Source of the DNA: a virus | Strand: one strand, 5' to 3' | DNA: 31,341 nucleotides | IMG/VR virus record: IMGVR_UViG_3300036832_000607 | Span: 1-31,341 of that record | Shown: in pieces, positions 8,643-16,322 of the stretch | Position numbering within the stretch: position 1 is the first letter of the stretch | How the letters are laid out: every line of letters starts with the position of its first letter | Notes under the pieces: model-generated | Database searches by the model: none | Told to the model about the DNA's origin: nothing | Seen by the model: the letters and a program-made list of their open reading frames with translations, nothing else | Made by a program: the position numbers and the translations under genes

Positions 8643-8869
8643 GACTCCACTATGATGAGATCGTCTCGCTCATCTCTGGGCAAGCAGATGAGGCCGAAGG
8701 GGACGCTCTCCCTCGCCTCCTCGAGAGAGTCGAAGTCCCACATCTCCTCTATCCGCACACCCAGCTTCCCGACCGACTGCCGCTTCACTGTGTACGGCCC
8801 GGCGCGGTCGCTGCACCCCCGCATGATCGTGTAGATGTACAGCTCACTCCAGCCACTCACTGTAGTCAT
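8633..8869 (-). CDS. Hypothetical small protein (78 aa)
   Basis: A compact mixed alpha/beta protein with the central sequence RIEEMWDFDSLEEARE and C-terminus DDLIIVESWI. It overlaps the end of the helicase gene by 26 bp and the next gene by 10 bp, consistent with operon packing. No family is recognised. Confidence 0.68.
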   Translation of the reverse strand: MTTVSGWSELYIYTIMRGCSDRAGPYTVKRQSVGKLGVRIEEMWDFDSLEEARESVPFGLICLPRDERDDLIIVESWI

Positions 8870-10277
8870 CTCCAGTGATGATGTCCGACAGGTTCTGCTT
8901 GTCGCGGAGGGCTCGCAGGAACTTCCCCTCGACGGTCCCAGGGACGATCAGGTCAATGTACAATATTGGCCGCGTCTTGCCAACTCTTTTTACGCGGTCC
9001 TCGGACTGCTTCCTGTGCTCTAGGTCGGGCGTCGAGCTGTAGTAGATCACGGTGTCGGCGACGTCCCAGGTCCGGCCGAAGCGGCCGGCGGCTGGCGTGC
9101 CGACCATGAAGCGGCACCTGTCGTCAGTCTTGAACAGCTTCTCCTCGTCCTCCCTGGTCGCATTGTTGCCGCCCCAGAACCGCGCCACGGACCCCTCGCC
9201 GTACTCTTTCTCGAGAGCTGCGGTGACGCGGCGGATGTCGTCGTCGTAGCTGCACCAGACGACGACCTTGCCCGTGACCTCCTCGAGGGTCTCGAGAAGA
9301 GCGTCGACGCGGTTAGTCGGGATCTCGCGCCTGACACCCTCCTCGTCGACGACGTGGCCCATCAGGATCTGGTGCAGGCGGAGCATCTGGGTGACGACGG
9401 CCGTTGCGGTGACGTGGACGGCCTCAGAGAGCTGAGCGAACGAGTGCTTCTTCATGCTGGCGTAGGCCAGGGTCTGCTCCTTCGTCATCTGCACCTCTCG
9501 GCGGACGTACGTCGACTCGGGGAGCTCGGTGCAGTCCCTCAAGAGCACGCGGTAGCAGTACGGCTCTATCCTCTTGCTCAGATCCGCTAAATTCTTGTAG
9601 CCGACGACGATCCGGACGAACTTGCCAGGGATCGGTAGCTGCTTGGTGACGGCGTACCGCGCCTGGAACTGGGAGTATCTCCTGATCCCGATGATCGTCG
9701 GGTCGAGGAACGCGAACTGCATGAAGATGTCGAGCGGTGACCTCGGCGTCGGCAGGCCCGACAGGATGCGGCGGTGCGAAGCTCGCGGGCCGACGACCTC
9801 GACGAGGAACCTGGCGCGCTTCGCCCTTGGATTCTTCAGGAACGTGCTCTCGTCGGCGGCGACCATCACGCGCCTCTGGGCGAGAAATTCGATGACGAGC
9901 TCCCTCGCCCGGTCGACATTGCTCATCGCCTCGGAGTTGATGATCAAGATGCGGCGGCCGCGATAGCTCAGCAGCTGCTCGATCTCTGATCTCTTCGTGC
10001 TCCTGGCGGACCAGAGCAGCACCTTAGTACTCTTCAGGACGTCGGGCGGGACGTGCTCGTCGATCGCGGTCAGCCACGTGCGGTACGCGCCGCCTGGCGC
10101 GATGACTAGTAAGTCGTCGACCTCGTCGCGGCTCTGAGCGCTGAAGTAGTCGTGGAGCAGCAGCGGCGTCTTGCCGGTCCGCTGCTCCATCAGGAGCGCG
10201 AAGGCGGGTTGCCCTCGGATCTGAGCCGCCCCTGCCACCTGGTGGGACCAGAGCGGCTGGAGCGGCCGGTAAGTCAC
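8844..10277 (-). CDS. SNF2-type DEAD-box helicase/ATPase
   Basis: Read from the GTG at 10277, which overlaps the upstream stop as GTGA, the product is 477 aa. An ATG 63 bp further upstream keeps the frame open but lies inside the preceding gene. Helicase motifs: I EQRTGKT at 31-37, II DEST at 142-145, III SGLPTPRSP at 173-181, and in the second RecA domain VGTPAAGRFGRTWDVAD with motif VI QSEDRVKRVG at 424-433. This is the small SNF2-like helicase typical of phage replication operons, which may remodel forks or help recombination. No extra nuclease domain is seen. Family assignment is strong; the cellular role is inferred. Confidence 0.92.
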   Translation of the reverse strand: MTYRPLQPLWSHQVAGAAQIRGQPAFALLMEQRTGKTPLLLHDYFSAQSRDEVDDLLVIAPGGAYRTWLTAIDEHVPPDVLKSTKVLLWSARSTKRSEIEQLLSYRGRRILIINSEAMSNVDRARELVIEFLAQRRVMVAADESTFLKNPRAKRARFLVEVVGPRASHRRILSGLPTPRSPLDIFMQFAFLDPTIIGIRRYSQFQARYAVTKQLPIPGKFVRIVVGYKNLADLSKRIEPYCYRVLLRDCTELPESTYVRREVQMTKEQTLAYASMKKHSFAQLSEAVHVTATAVVTQMLRLHQILMGHVVDEEGVRREIPTNRVDALLETLEEVTGKVVVWCSYDDDIRRVTAALEKEYGEGSVARFWGGNNATREDEEKLFKTDDRCRFMVGTPAAGRFGRTWDVADTVIYYSSTPDLEHRKQSEDRVKRVGKTRPILYIDLIVPGTVEGKFLRALRDKQNLSDIITGDDYSEWLE

Positions 10278-10546
10278 TTCGAGGCGACGCCGTAGGCGAC
10301 GACCCTGGACTTGCCCGTCGGGGTCTTCGTCAGCTTCCACGGCTCCTTGTTGCTCTTAGCCTTGGTCTCCAGACCGTTGTAGATCATCCCGATCCTGGTC
10401 CGGCCACGCTCCGGGATGTCCGACCCGAAGAACTTCGGCAGGATGTCCGTCGTGGAGACGGGCTTCGACTTGATGATGCTGAACAGCTTCTTCTCAGACT
10501 CGTTGTAGCGCTTCGCAGCGTCCTTCGACAGTTCGATCTTTGCCAT
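10274..10546 (-). CDS. Hypothetical basic protein (90 aa)
   Basis: The best start is the ATG at 10546 (MAKIELSKDAAKRYNE), preceded by GGAG at suitable distance and lying 5 bp after the upstream stop. The longer frame to 10684 runs through the nuclease gene. The protein is lysine-rich, with a helical N-terminus and a winged-helix-like layout (LFSIIKSKPVSTTDIL, RIGMIYNGLETKA, WKLTKTPTGKSRVVAYG), so DNA binding is possible. It couples to the helicase gene by a 4-bp overlap. Confidence 0.72.
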   Translation of the reverse strand: MAKIELSKDAAKRYNESEKKLFSIIKSKPVSTTDILPKFFGSDIPERGRTRIGMIYNGLETKAKSNKEPWKLTKTPTGKSRVVAYGVASK

Positions 10547-10551
10547 CTCTA

Positions 10552-10941
10552 TCAACTCCGTAGTGCACTCTCTATCGCTCTCCAGTCCCAGCGGCTCGGT
10601 CCTCCGGACCATGAGCCGATCGGCCGAGTGGCCCTCAGGCCGCCCTCGGAGAGGATCTGGGCGTCCTGACCGGCGACGAGCCACAGCTCATCGCGTTTCC
10701 TCCGCACGGCGACGAAGCACCTGCCGCCGTACCTGACCCGGCGGCTGATCCACGCGACCTGCTGAGGGTTGATGGCGACGGCCCACCCCTCGGTTCTCTT
10801 GTGCTCCACCCACCCGCAGATCCCGCCAGGGAAGCAGTACTCTGAGTCCGGGACCCCCGCGGCCGTCGTTCCTGTCTCCACGGCAGTCCACATCGCCTGG
10901 CGGATCGTCGAGTGGAATATCTTTCGCAGTTCTCCATCCAT
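10552..10941 (-). CDS. VRR-NUC-like PD-(D/E)XK nuclease
   Basis: First gene of the leftward operon (129 aa from ATG 10941). The core has an Asp in GVPDSEYCF, the E-x-K of WVEHKRT, and a downstream QVAWISRRVRYGG helix, the order expected for VRR-NUC or Holliday-junction-resolvase-like nucleases. Phage members are thought to cut branched or recombining DNA. The start is uncertain: TTG 10953 has no ribosome site, ATG 10941 has AGAGG 12 nt upstream but overlaps a candidate -10 box, and ATG 10893 lies inside the first helix. The nuclease fold is fairly clear; the substrate is inferred. Confidence 0.8.
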   Translation of the reverse strand: MDGELRKIFHSTIRQAMWTAVETGTTAAGVPDSEYCFPGGICGWVEHKRTEGWAVAINPQQVAWISRRVRYGGRCFVAVRRKRDELWLVAGQDAQILSEGGLRATRPIGSWSGGPSRWDWRAIESALRS

Positions 10942-11014
10942 ATGTACTTTCAACCTCTAAGATGTAAACCCTTCCCGGTTTACAAAACATCGCGGCTGCG
11001 GTAATTCAACAGGT
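10942..11014. promoter_or_regulatory. Divergent promoter/operator region with palindrome
   Basis: This is the only place in the window where leftward and rightward gene blocks diverge. A perfect inverted repeat, TGTAAACC and GGTTTACA around 6 nt, spans 10963-10984. Each arm carries a TTTACA. Leftward, TTTACA (10968-10963) is followed after exactly 16 bp by TACATA (10946-10941), the same design as six promoters elsewhere in the window. Rightward, TTTACA (10979-10984) is followed 16 bp later by a weaker GTAATT (11001-11006), only about 8 nt before the ATG. The palindrome could be an operator covering both -35 sites. Positions are observed; promoter use is inferred. Confidence 0.6.
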
Positions 11015-11461
11015 ATGACCGCGAAGCCGATGCTCGTCGGGGAGAGCAACCCATACCCCGGGACCCAGGCGCTAGCTCCTGTGAACTCGTCGTGCACGGG
11101 CTACAGGATCTGGGCCATGATCAACTCCGTCGCGCCGCTGACGCACGAGGAGTATACGGCAGCGTTCGATCGCCTCAACCTGTGCGCTGGCGGCTGGTCG
11201 TCAGTCGAGGCCGTCGAGGTCGCTCGCGACATCAAGAGTTCCGCCGAGCCAGGATCTACCGTCGTCCTGCTGGGCCAGAGGGTGAGTCACCTGTTCGGCA
11301 TGAAGGGGACGAACCCGTCGATCCTCGGCGGCGTCCGGTACTTCGAGATTCCCCACCCGTCGGGGCTGAACCGGTACTACAATGATAAGGTGCTGCGCCG
11401 CGAGGTCGCGGTGTTCCTCGCTAGCTTGTACAGGGAGACGAAGATATGTCGAAGCAGATAG
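11015..11461 (+). CDS. Uracil-DNA-glycosylase-superfamily-like protein
   Basis: The 148-residue product has the frame of phage UDG-like proteins: VGESNPYPGTQALAP near residues 8-22, GYRIWAM near 29-35, VVLLGQRVSHLFG near 83-95, and IPHPSGLNRYYN near 112-123, where HPSGLN resembles the HPSPLS-type motif of UDGs. True UDGs remove uracil from DNA; whether this copy is catalytic is unclear, since the N-terminal water-activating motif is not standard. It is the first rightward gene after the divergent control region and heads a nucleotide/DNA modification block, overlapping the next gene by 16 bp. Confidence 0.6.
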   Translation: MTAKPMLVGESNPYPGTQALAPVNSSCTGYRIWAMINSVAPLTHEEYTAAFDRLNLCAGGWSSVEAVEVARDIKSSAEPGSTVVLLGQRVSHLFGMKGTNPSILGGVRYFEIPHPSGLNRYYNDKVLRREVAVFLASLYRETKICRSR

Positions 11462-11721
11462 TGAAGCTGAAGCCGGTGACTGAGGTCATCGCGGACCGTC
11501 AGATGGTCCACGGCGACTTCCGAGATGTGGCGAAGAAGAGCCAGGAGTTCCAGGCCATCCTTCGCGACGGTAAGAATTGGGACGACCTGCCTGACCATCA
11601 GAAGGAGGGGCTCCTCATGATCTGCCACAAGGTAGCTCGCATCCTCAGCGGCGACCCGAACCATCTCGACCACTGGCAAGATATCTGTGGTTACGCTGCT
11701 CGCGTCGCGTCGTACCTCTGA
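11446..11721 (+). CDS. DUF6378-like phage protein (91 aa)
   Basis: A small helical protein with the order ADRQMVHGDFRDVAKKSQ, then LPDHQKEGLLMICHKVARIL, then SGDPNHLDHWQDICGYA. I recall this layout, especially GDPNHxDHW...GYA, as a widespread phage family (DUF6378, name from memory). The clustered His and Asp residues suggest metal or nucleotide binding, unproven. It shares one base with the next gene's start and lies among nucleotide-metabolism genes. Confidence 0.75.
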   Translation: MSKQIVKLKPVTEVIADRQMVHGDFRDVAKKSQEFQAILRDGKNWDDLPDHQKEGLLMICHKVARILSGDPNHLDHWQDICGYAARVASYL

Positions 11722-13016
11722 TGTGCGGGGTCGTCGCTCAGCTTGGGAAGACCGCCGAGTTCGTCGAGGCCTTCGGCGCCATGACCTACCGCGGCACTCG
11801 AGGCGCCATATGCTCGTCGTCGAGGTGGGGGTACGTCGGGCACCACAGGCTGCCGATCGTCGGTCTGGATGCCAAGTACGACCAGCCCGTCGTCGACGGT
11901 AAGTGGACCCTGGCCTTCGTCGGCGAGATCCTGAACTTCCGCAAGTTCGGATCGGACGAGTCGGACCTGCCAGTCCTCGTCGAGGCCTGGAAGGTGTTCG
12001 AGAAGAAGAACTGCTTCCGAGACTTCGACGGTTTCTGGTCTCTCGTCGCCATCGACGAGGAGACCGGCGACCTCCACATGCTCACCGACTACCTGGGGCA
12101 GAAGCCGCTGTACTACAGGGGCGACGTCCGGGCGTGCGCGTCTGAGCCGGCGGCCGTGGCTCTCCTCGGGCCGACGACGCCAGACGAGATCTACTTCGGG
12201 GCGGTCGCCAAGTGGGGATACTGCCCGGACACGAAGCGGACGCCCTACAGGGAGATCAGGAAGACTGTGCCCGGCGAGCACGTCGTGATCCACCAGGACG
12301 GCCTCGTCCTCCGCGGGCTCGCTGACTGGCTGGAGCCAGCCCACGGCGACTTAGAAGAAGCCATCGAGGAAGCTGTCAAGCTCCGCGTCACGTCGTCGGA
12401 CGTGCCCGTGGCCATGCTGTACTCCGGCGGTCTCGACAGCTCGATCGTGAAGCTCCTGGCTGAGCAGCACGGGAAGATCAAGCACTACTTCGTCGAGGGC
12501 TGCAGCGAGGACAACGTGCCAGACGACTTCCACGGCGACGTGTGCGACGCGAGCGGCGTCAACCTATCTACCGCCGTCAGGGTCATGCAGGAGCCGATCG
12601 ACTTAGGGTCACTGGTCCCTCAGATCGCTATGTCCGACGCCGTCCTCGAGACCGTGTGCCTGACGGGGGACGGCGCGGACGAGCTCTTCGGTGGCTACGG
12701 CAGGGCTCAGCGGTACGACAGTCAGGCGTCGGACGTCTACCACGAGCTCGTCAACTGGCACCTGCCGCGGCTGGATCGCGTGATGATGAGGAACGCCATC
12801 GAGGTCAGGTCGCCGTTCCTGGCCAGGGGTGTGGCGGAGATAGCCTTCGGCCTGCCGTACGAGAAGCGGAGGGGCAAGAAGATCCTTCGCGACATCTACG
12901 GCGACCGCATCGATGCGAAGATCCCCAAGATTCCCCTGCGGACGGCGCATGTCGGGCACGAGAACACGCTCAAGATGATCGAGATCTTCAGGAGGAAAGC
13001 GTGGCCAAAGAAGTGA
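11721..13016 (+). CDS. Asparagine-synthetase-like glutamine amidotransferase
   Basis: Both halves of class II asparagine synthetase are present in a compact 431 residues (cellular enzymes are about 550). N-terminal glutaminase: Cys2 nucleophile after the initiator Met, YRGTRG at 23-28, GHHRLPI at 40-46, FVGEILN at 66-72, SEPAAV at 141-146. C-terminal synthetase: PP-loop SGGLDSS at 235-241, TGDGADELFGGY at 315-326, and NAIEVRSPFL at 358-367. Odd point: the usual NGEIYN Asn, which helps form the oxyanion hole, is Val68 here. The reaction in the family is ATP-dependent amide transfer from glutamine. In a phage the acceptor could be aspartate or a nucleotide or modified base. It overlaps the cytosine methyltransferase gene by 16 bp. 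Confidence 0.9.
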   Translation: MCGVVAQLGKTAEFVEAFGAMTYRGTRGAICSSSRWGYVGHHRLPIVGLDAKYDQPVVDGKWTLAFVGEILNFRKFGSDESDLPVLVEAWKVFEKKNCFRDFDGFWSLVAIDEETGDLHMLTDYLGQKPLYYRGDVRACASEPAAVALLGPTTPDEIYFGAVAKWGYCPDTKRTPYREIRKTVPGEHVVIHQDGLVLRGLADWLEPAHGDLEEAIEEAVKLRVTSSDVPVAMLYSGGLDSSIVKLLAEQHGKIKHYFVEGCSEDNVPDDFHGDVCDASGVNLSTAVRVMQEPIDLGSLVPQIAMSDAVLETVCLTGDGADELFGGYGRAQRYDSQASDVYHELVNWHLPRLDRVMMRNAIEVRSPFLARGVAEIAFGLPYEKRRGKKILRDIYGDRIDAKIPKIPLRTAHVGHENTLKMIEIFRRKAWPKK

Positions 13017-14365
13017 GGAAGCAGTTCACCGCGATCGGCCTGACGTGCGGCGTGGGGTCGATGCTCTGTGGTGCTCGAGCGGCTGGCTTCGATGTCCTCG
13101 GCAACGTCGAGTGGCGCAACTACTATCACTACAAGGACGAGCAGGGCCGCAACACGTTCACTGAGAACTTCCCTGGCGCCAAGTTCGTCGAGAATGTTGA
13201 CCACCTGTCGATGGACGAGATCGAGCGGATGATGCGAGCGGACATCGCTCTAGGCCATCCCGAGTGCGGCCGGTTCTCCATCCTGGATGGGACGAACAAG
13301 AAGGCCGCGGCCGCTGCAGGCAGGCCCGACCGCGGCCTCGACCCGGGCGACATTCCCCTCTTCGTGGAGCTGGTCGGCAGGATGCGGCCGAGGTTCTTCG
13401 TGATGGACGACCTGCCGAAGGCGTTCGCCGCGTTCTCGATGGAGAGGTACGCGGAGCGGCTCCCGGACTACGACCTATTCCCCGAGTGGGTCAGCAACTA
13501 CGGCTACGGCAACCCCCAGAAGCAGCGGAACCGGATGTTCATGATCGGCTCCATGAAGAGGGAGCGTTGGGCGTTCCGGCCGGGCGAGGTCGCCTCGTCC
13601 CTGACCGTGGCCGACGTGATCGGCGACTTATCTGCCCCCAGGAGAGGATCTAACATCCCGAACCACGAGCCGCACGACATGTCGAGCGACTGCTTCCGCG
13701 CGCTGAACCTCGGCGGCTACAGGAAGAAGAACACGTGGGGCGAGGTCCGAGATTACTTCAAGAGTGTCAAGAGCGGGAAGATCCTCCAGTACGAGGACGC
13801 TCGCGGTCAGATGATGACGAGGATCGGCTTCGTGAAGGGCCACTGGGACGGCCCGGCGCACGTCCTGACCGGCGGCAACGCCTGCATCCACGCGCTGCGG
13901 TGCGAGCCGTACACGATCCGCGAGCGCGCTCGCATCCAGGGGTTCCCTGACGACTTCATCTTCTACGGCACCATCCTGAACGAGAGAGGCGAGTGGGACC
14001 ACGACAAGAACAATCACCTGGTGCGGCAGACGGGGAAGGCGATGCCTGTTCAGTTCTGCGAGTATGCGGCCAGGCAGGTCATGGCGCACTGCCGCGGCGA
14101 GGAGTTCGCGTCGTCTGGCTACAGGCTCCTGCCGCCGAGTGAGCACATCGACGACGCGAAGCGGTGGTACTGCTCCAACGTCGGCTACGCTAACCAGAGG
14201 CGAGCGTGTGGCTCGTGCTGGCTGTTCGACCAGTGCGTGATCCGCACAGAGAAGTACGGCATCGGGAGAGTAGTGGACAAAAAAATTGCACCGCCGACGC
14301 GAAGAGTAGTGGACAGGTCGCCGAAAAAAATTGTACAAGTCGTTCCAAAGGACATAGAGTTCTGA
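13001..14365 (+). CDS. Divergent C5-cytosine DNA methyltransferase with C-terminal Cys cluster
   Basis: Starts at GTG 13001 behind a strong GGAGG; 454 aa. The frame is open further upstream, but that part lies inside the preceding gene. Motif I is FTAIGLTCGVGSMLCGARAAGF; the catalytic loop is GHPECGRFS (Cys89); the ENV motif is replaced by MDDLPK (135-140); QKQRNR (173-178) and GKAMPV (345-350) match motifs VIII and X; RERARIQGFPDDF (307-319) also fits the family. So it should bind AdoMet and attack cytosine C5, but the Pro before the Cys is Glu and the ENV Glu is Asp. A tail with Cys391, 403, 406 and 412 may hold a metal or Fe-S cluster. The end carries an imperfect duplication (RVVDKKIAP, RVVDRSPKK). 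Confidence 0.85.
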   Translation: MAKEVRKQFTAIGLTCGVGSMLCGARAAGFDVLGNVEWRNYYHYKDEQGRNTFTENFPGAKFVENVDHLSMDEIERMMRADIALGHPECGRFSILDGTNKKAAAAAGRPDRGLDPGDIPLFVELVGRMRPRFFVMDDLPKAFAAFSMERYAERLPDYDLFPEWVSNYGYGNPQKQRNRMFMIGSMKRERWAFRPGEVASSLTVADVIGDLSAPRRGSNIPNHEPHDMSSDCFRALNLGGYRKKNTWGEVRDYFKSVKSGKILQYEDARGQMMTRIGFVKGHWDGPAHVLTGGNACIHALRCEPYTIRERARIQGFPDDFIFYGTILNERGEWDHDKNNHLVRQTGKAMPVQFCEYAARQVMAHCRGEEFASSGYRLLPPSEHIDDAKRWYCSNVGYANQRRACGSCWLFDQCVIRTEKYGIGRVVDKKIAPPTRRVVDRSPKKIVQVVPKDIEF

Positions 14366-14366
14366 C

Positions 14367-14564
14367 ATGAAGCTGATCGAGGCGGAGAGACTAGCGAGCT
14401 CGCTCGGATGCGACGTCCGCTGCGTCAGGAAGACTGGCGAGATGAGGTTCAGGCACCCACTGATGAAGAAGTCCATGCTCGTGAACGCTCGCCGGAAGGA
14501 CGCGTCTGTCCACCTGCGCGTCTGGATGAAGCGCCTGAAGGAGGAGCTGAGTCGTGTTGCGTGA
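14367..14564 (+). CDS. Small basic HicA-like protein (65 aa)
   Basis: A short basic protein with the pattern GCDVRCVRKTGEMRFRHPL then MLVNARRKDASVHLRVWMKRL. The beta-beta-beta-alpha order resembles the small dsRNA-binding-like fold of HicA toxins. The HicA active-site His context is not clearly present and no HicB antitoxin is adjacent, so a toxin role is unlikely. It begins 2 bp after the methyltransferase stop and overlaps the HNH gene by 11 bp. Confidence 0.65.
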   Translation: MKLIEAERLASSLGCDVRCVRKTGEMRFRHPLMKKSMLVNARRKDASVHLRVWMKRLKEELSRVA

Positions 14565-15057
14565 GGAAACTGTCATTGACCGCTTCTTGTCGTTTTGTGA
14601 ACGGGATTTGAGTAGTGGATGCTTAATCTGGAAAGGTAAAATCTTTGAGCCAAGGGGATACGGACGAACATTCAGACAAATAACGGGTGACCGCTGGGCA
14701 CATCGTGTATCGTTCCTATTATTTAGAGGTATTATTCCTAAGGGAAAACGAGTATTGCACTCGTGTGATACGCCTGCGTGTGTCGAACCTAGTCATTTGT
14801 TTTTAGGGACACAGAAGGATAACATAGCTGATTGCGTCTCTAAGGGAAGAAATGGTTATCGATCTTTCCATGGAGAAGATCACTGGAAAGCTAGAATTTC
14901 TAAGAGTCAGGCGGAAGAGATCAAATCATCGACGCTCAGTCGAAAGCAACTCGCTAAGAAGTTTGGTGTAACGCAACTCTATATTAAGCACGTCCGGAGC
15001 AGCCGGGCTTGGAAGAAGACAGAGGGATTAACAAATGTCCATGGGCGACGTCGTTAA
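14554..15057 (+). CDS. HNH homing endonuclease with C-terminal helix-turn-helix
   Basis: The HNH core reads CLIWKG ... GYGRTF ... AHRVSFLLFRG ... VLHSCDTPACVEPSHLFLGTQKDNIADC, with His50, His69, Cys71, Cys76, His81 and Asn90 placed as in the HNH_3 family of phage free-standing endonucleases. Residues 115-150 (ISKSQAEEIKSSTLSRKQLA, KKFGVTQLYIKHV) form a helix-turn-helix for site recognition. The gene is much richer in A and T than its neighbours and uses different codons, as expected of a mobile element. It begins at a GTG behind GGAGGAG, overlaps the upstream gene by 11 bp and the next by 23 bp, so it sits without breaking translation of either. Confidence 0.9.
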   Translation: MLREETVIDRFLSFCERDLSSGCLIWKGKIFEPRGYGRTFRQITGDRWAHRVSFLLFRGIIPKGKRVLHSCDTPACVEPSHLFLGTQKDNIADCVSKGRNGYRSFHGEDHWKARISKSQAEEIKSSTLSRKQLAKKFGVTQLYIKHVRSSRAWKKTEGLTNVHGRRR

Positions 15058-15901
15058 CATAATCAAGAAGTGTCCGACTGACTACCACTGTAGATGCGAA
15101 TACTGTAAGAGATTTATCGGAGAACTTCGTCCTGCTGATAAATCTTATTACTCGCGTCTCGAGCGTCGAAAGTATTATGATCCCTGCGAAAGTGGATCAG
15201 GAGAGGGGAAATCTCCTCATATCGCTAAGACGCCGCTGCACATCGCACGGTGGGCCGTCCAGCGGTACACCGAGCCGGGCGACTGGGTTCTCGACCCGAC
15301 GGCGGGCGCTGGCACCACGGCCGTCGAGGCGATGACCCAGGGGCGGTGCTTCATCGGGATGGAGCTCCAGTACGAGAGCATCATCGTCGCCAACATCAAG
15401 AAGCACGTGGAGCTGTCACCGAAGAAGCCGATCCTGCGGATAGGCGACGCTCGGCAGATCGGTGACCTCTTGAAGAAGAGTAAGATCAGACCTACGCTCG
15501 TCGTCAACAACCCGCCGTACTCGGGCGACGAGAGCATGCCGTCGCTCAACAAGAGGAACGGCGTAGAGACGGTCTACAAGTACGACAGGAGCCTGCCGAA
15601 CATCGCCTTCCTGAGGGAGAACGGAGCGTACTGGGAGACGATTAGATCTATCTACGGCACCTGCGTCGACTCGCTGGCGCCCGGTGGCCACTTCGTCACC
15701 GGCATCAAGGACCAGGGGCGCGGCGGGAAGTCAGACGATTTACATAAGGGCTACTGCGATGTACTGAGGGCACTGGGCTTGACCCCCGTCGGGACAGCGA
15801 TCCTGCTGCACTACCCGAAGACTCTGCATTTGAACACTTGCTTTCAGCGCCACGGCTACCACCCGCCCTACTACCAGACCATATCAGTCTTCAAGAAGTG
15901 A
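15035..15901 (+). CDS. NPPY-type DNA methyltransferase (N6-adenine or N4-cytosine)
   Basis: The AdoMet motif VLDPTAGAGTT lies at residues 85-95 and the catalytic NNPPY at 158-162, AdoMet motif first. The family transfers methyl to an exocyclic amino group of adenine or cytosine. A second pattern, GEGKSPHIAKTPLHIARWAV, is typical just before motif I. The N-terminus has a compact Cys/His cluster (Cys13, His18, Cys19-area, Cys21, Cys24) that may bind zinc. The first 200 bp are A+T-rich like the HNH gene before it, then composition switches abruptly to the GC-rich phage norm near 15235. No cognate restriction nuclease is seen, so it is probably an orphan protective or regulatory methylase. Confidence 0.87.
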   Translation: MSMGDVVNIIKKCPTDYHCRCEYCKRFIGELRPADKSYYSRLERRKYYDPCESGSGEGKSPHIAKTPLHIARWAVQRYTEPGDWVLDPTAGAGTTAVEAMTQGRCFIGMELQYESIIVANIKKHVELSPKKPILRIGDARQIGDLLKKSKIRPTLVVNNPPYSGDESMPSLNKRNGVETVYKYDRSLPNIAFLRENGAYWETIRSIYGTCVDSLAPGGHFVTGIKDQGRGGKSDDLHKGYCDVLRALGLTPVGTAILLHYPKTLHLNTCFQRHGYHPPYYQTISVFKK

Positions 15902-15998
15902 CGCACAGCAGACGCGGTAGAACGCGGACGGTTAAAAATTAATTTTACTTCCGACTACGAATCCGGTACGGAATATTATCGTTTCGGAAGGAGTAACT
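15902..15998 (+). promoter_or_regulatory. Short intergenic segment, A+T-rich, with possible promoter
   Basis: A 97-bp gap holds GGTTAAAAATTAATTTTAC, a TATTAT and then AAGGAG before the next ATG. TATTAT could be a -10 box, but no convincing -35 is found at 16-18 bp, and the 16-bp promoter cassette used elsewhere is absent. No terminator hairpin is seen. Confidence 0.25.
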
Positions 15999-16322
15999 AT
16001 GATGGTCGAATTCGTGATGTCTATAGAAGAGGCTCGTCGGCGGGTCGAGGCGAATGACGCGAACCGCACGAGGAGCCCCAACCAGTCGCATGGCCACCAC
16101 AGGAAGATCGAGAAGATCTTGCTTGAACTTATGCGTCCTGGCAAGGTATATCCTATCAAGGAGCTCAAAACCTTCGTTATGGCGGTGCTCGGTAAGAGTG
16201 ACGGGTCAGTTGGTCCCGCAACTTCGTACATGGTCGATGTTAGCAAGACGGTGTTCAGGCCTAGCCGTGGTTGGTATCAGCTCACGGATAAGGGAAAGAA
16301 AAAAGATGTACACATCGACTGA
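15999..16322 (+). CDS. Hypothetical protein, possible winged helix (107 aa)
   Basis: Starts at ATG 15999 after a strong AAGGAG. After a basic N-terminus (MSIEEARRRVEANDANRT), the part HRKIEKILLELMRPGKVYPIKEL ... WYQLTDKGK has the helix-helix-helix-wing order of winged-helix proteins, so DNA binding is possible. It overlaps the thymidylate-synthase-like gene by 17 bp, and may be a partner or regulator of it. No family is recognised. Confidence 0.68.
   Translation: MMVEFVMSIEEARRRVEANDANRTRSPNQSHGHHRKIEKILLELMRPGKVYPIKELKTFVMAVLGKSDGSVGPATSYMVDVSKTVFRPSRGWYQLTDKGKKKDVHID

Noticed and set aside
13628-14476. Antisense frame of 282 codons across the end of the cytosine methyltransferase
   Set aside because: The plus strand carries clear methyltransferase motifs here; the antisense product shows no motif or ribosome site.
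14367-14564. HicAB toxin-antitoxin pair
   Set aside because: The small protein only resembles HicA in layout and no HicB-like antitoxin is next to it; the next gene is an HNH endonuclease.
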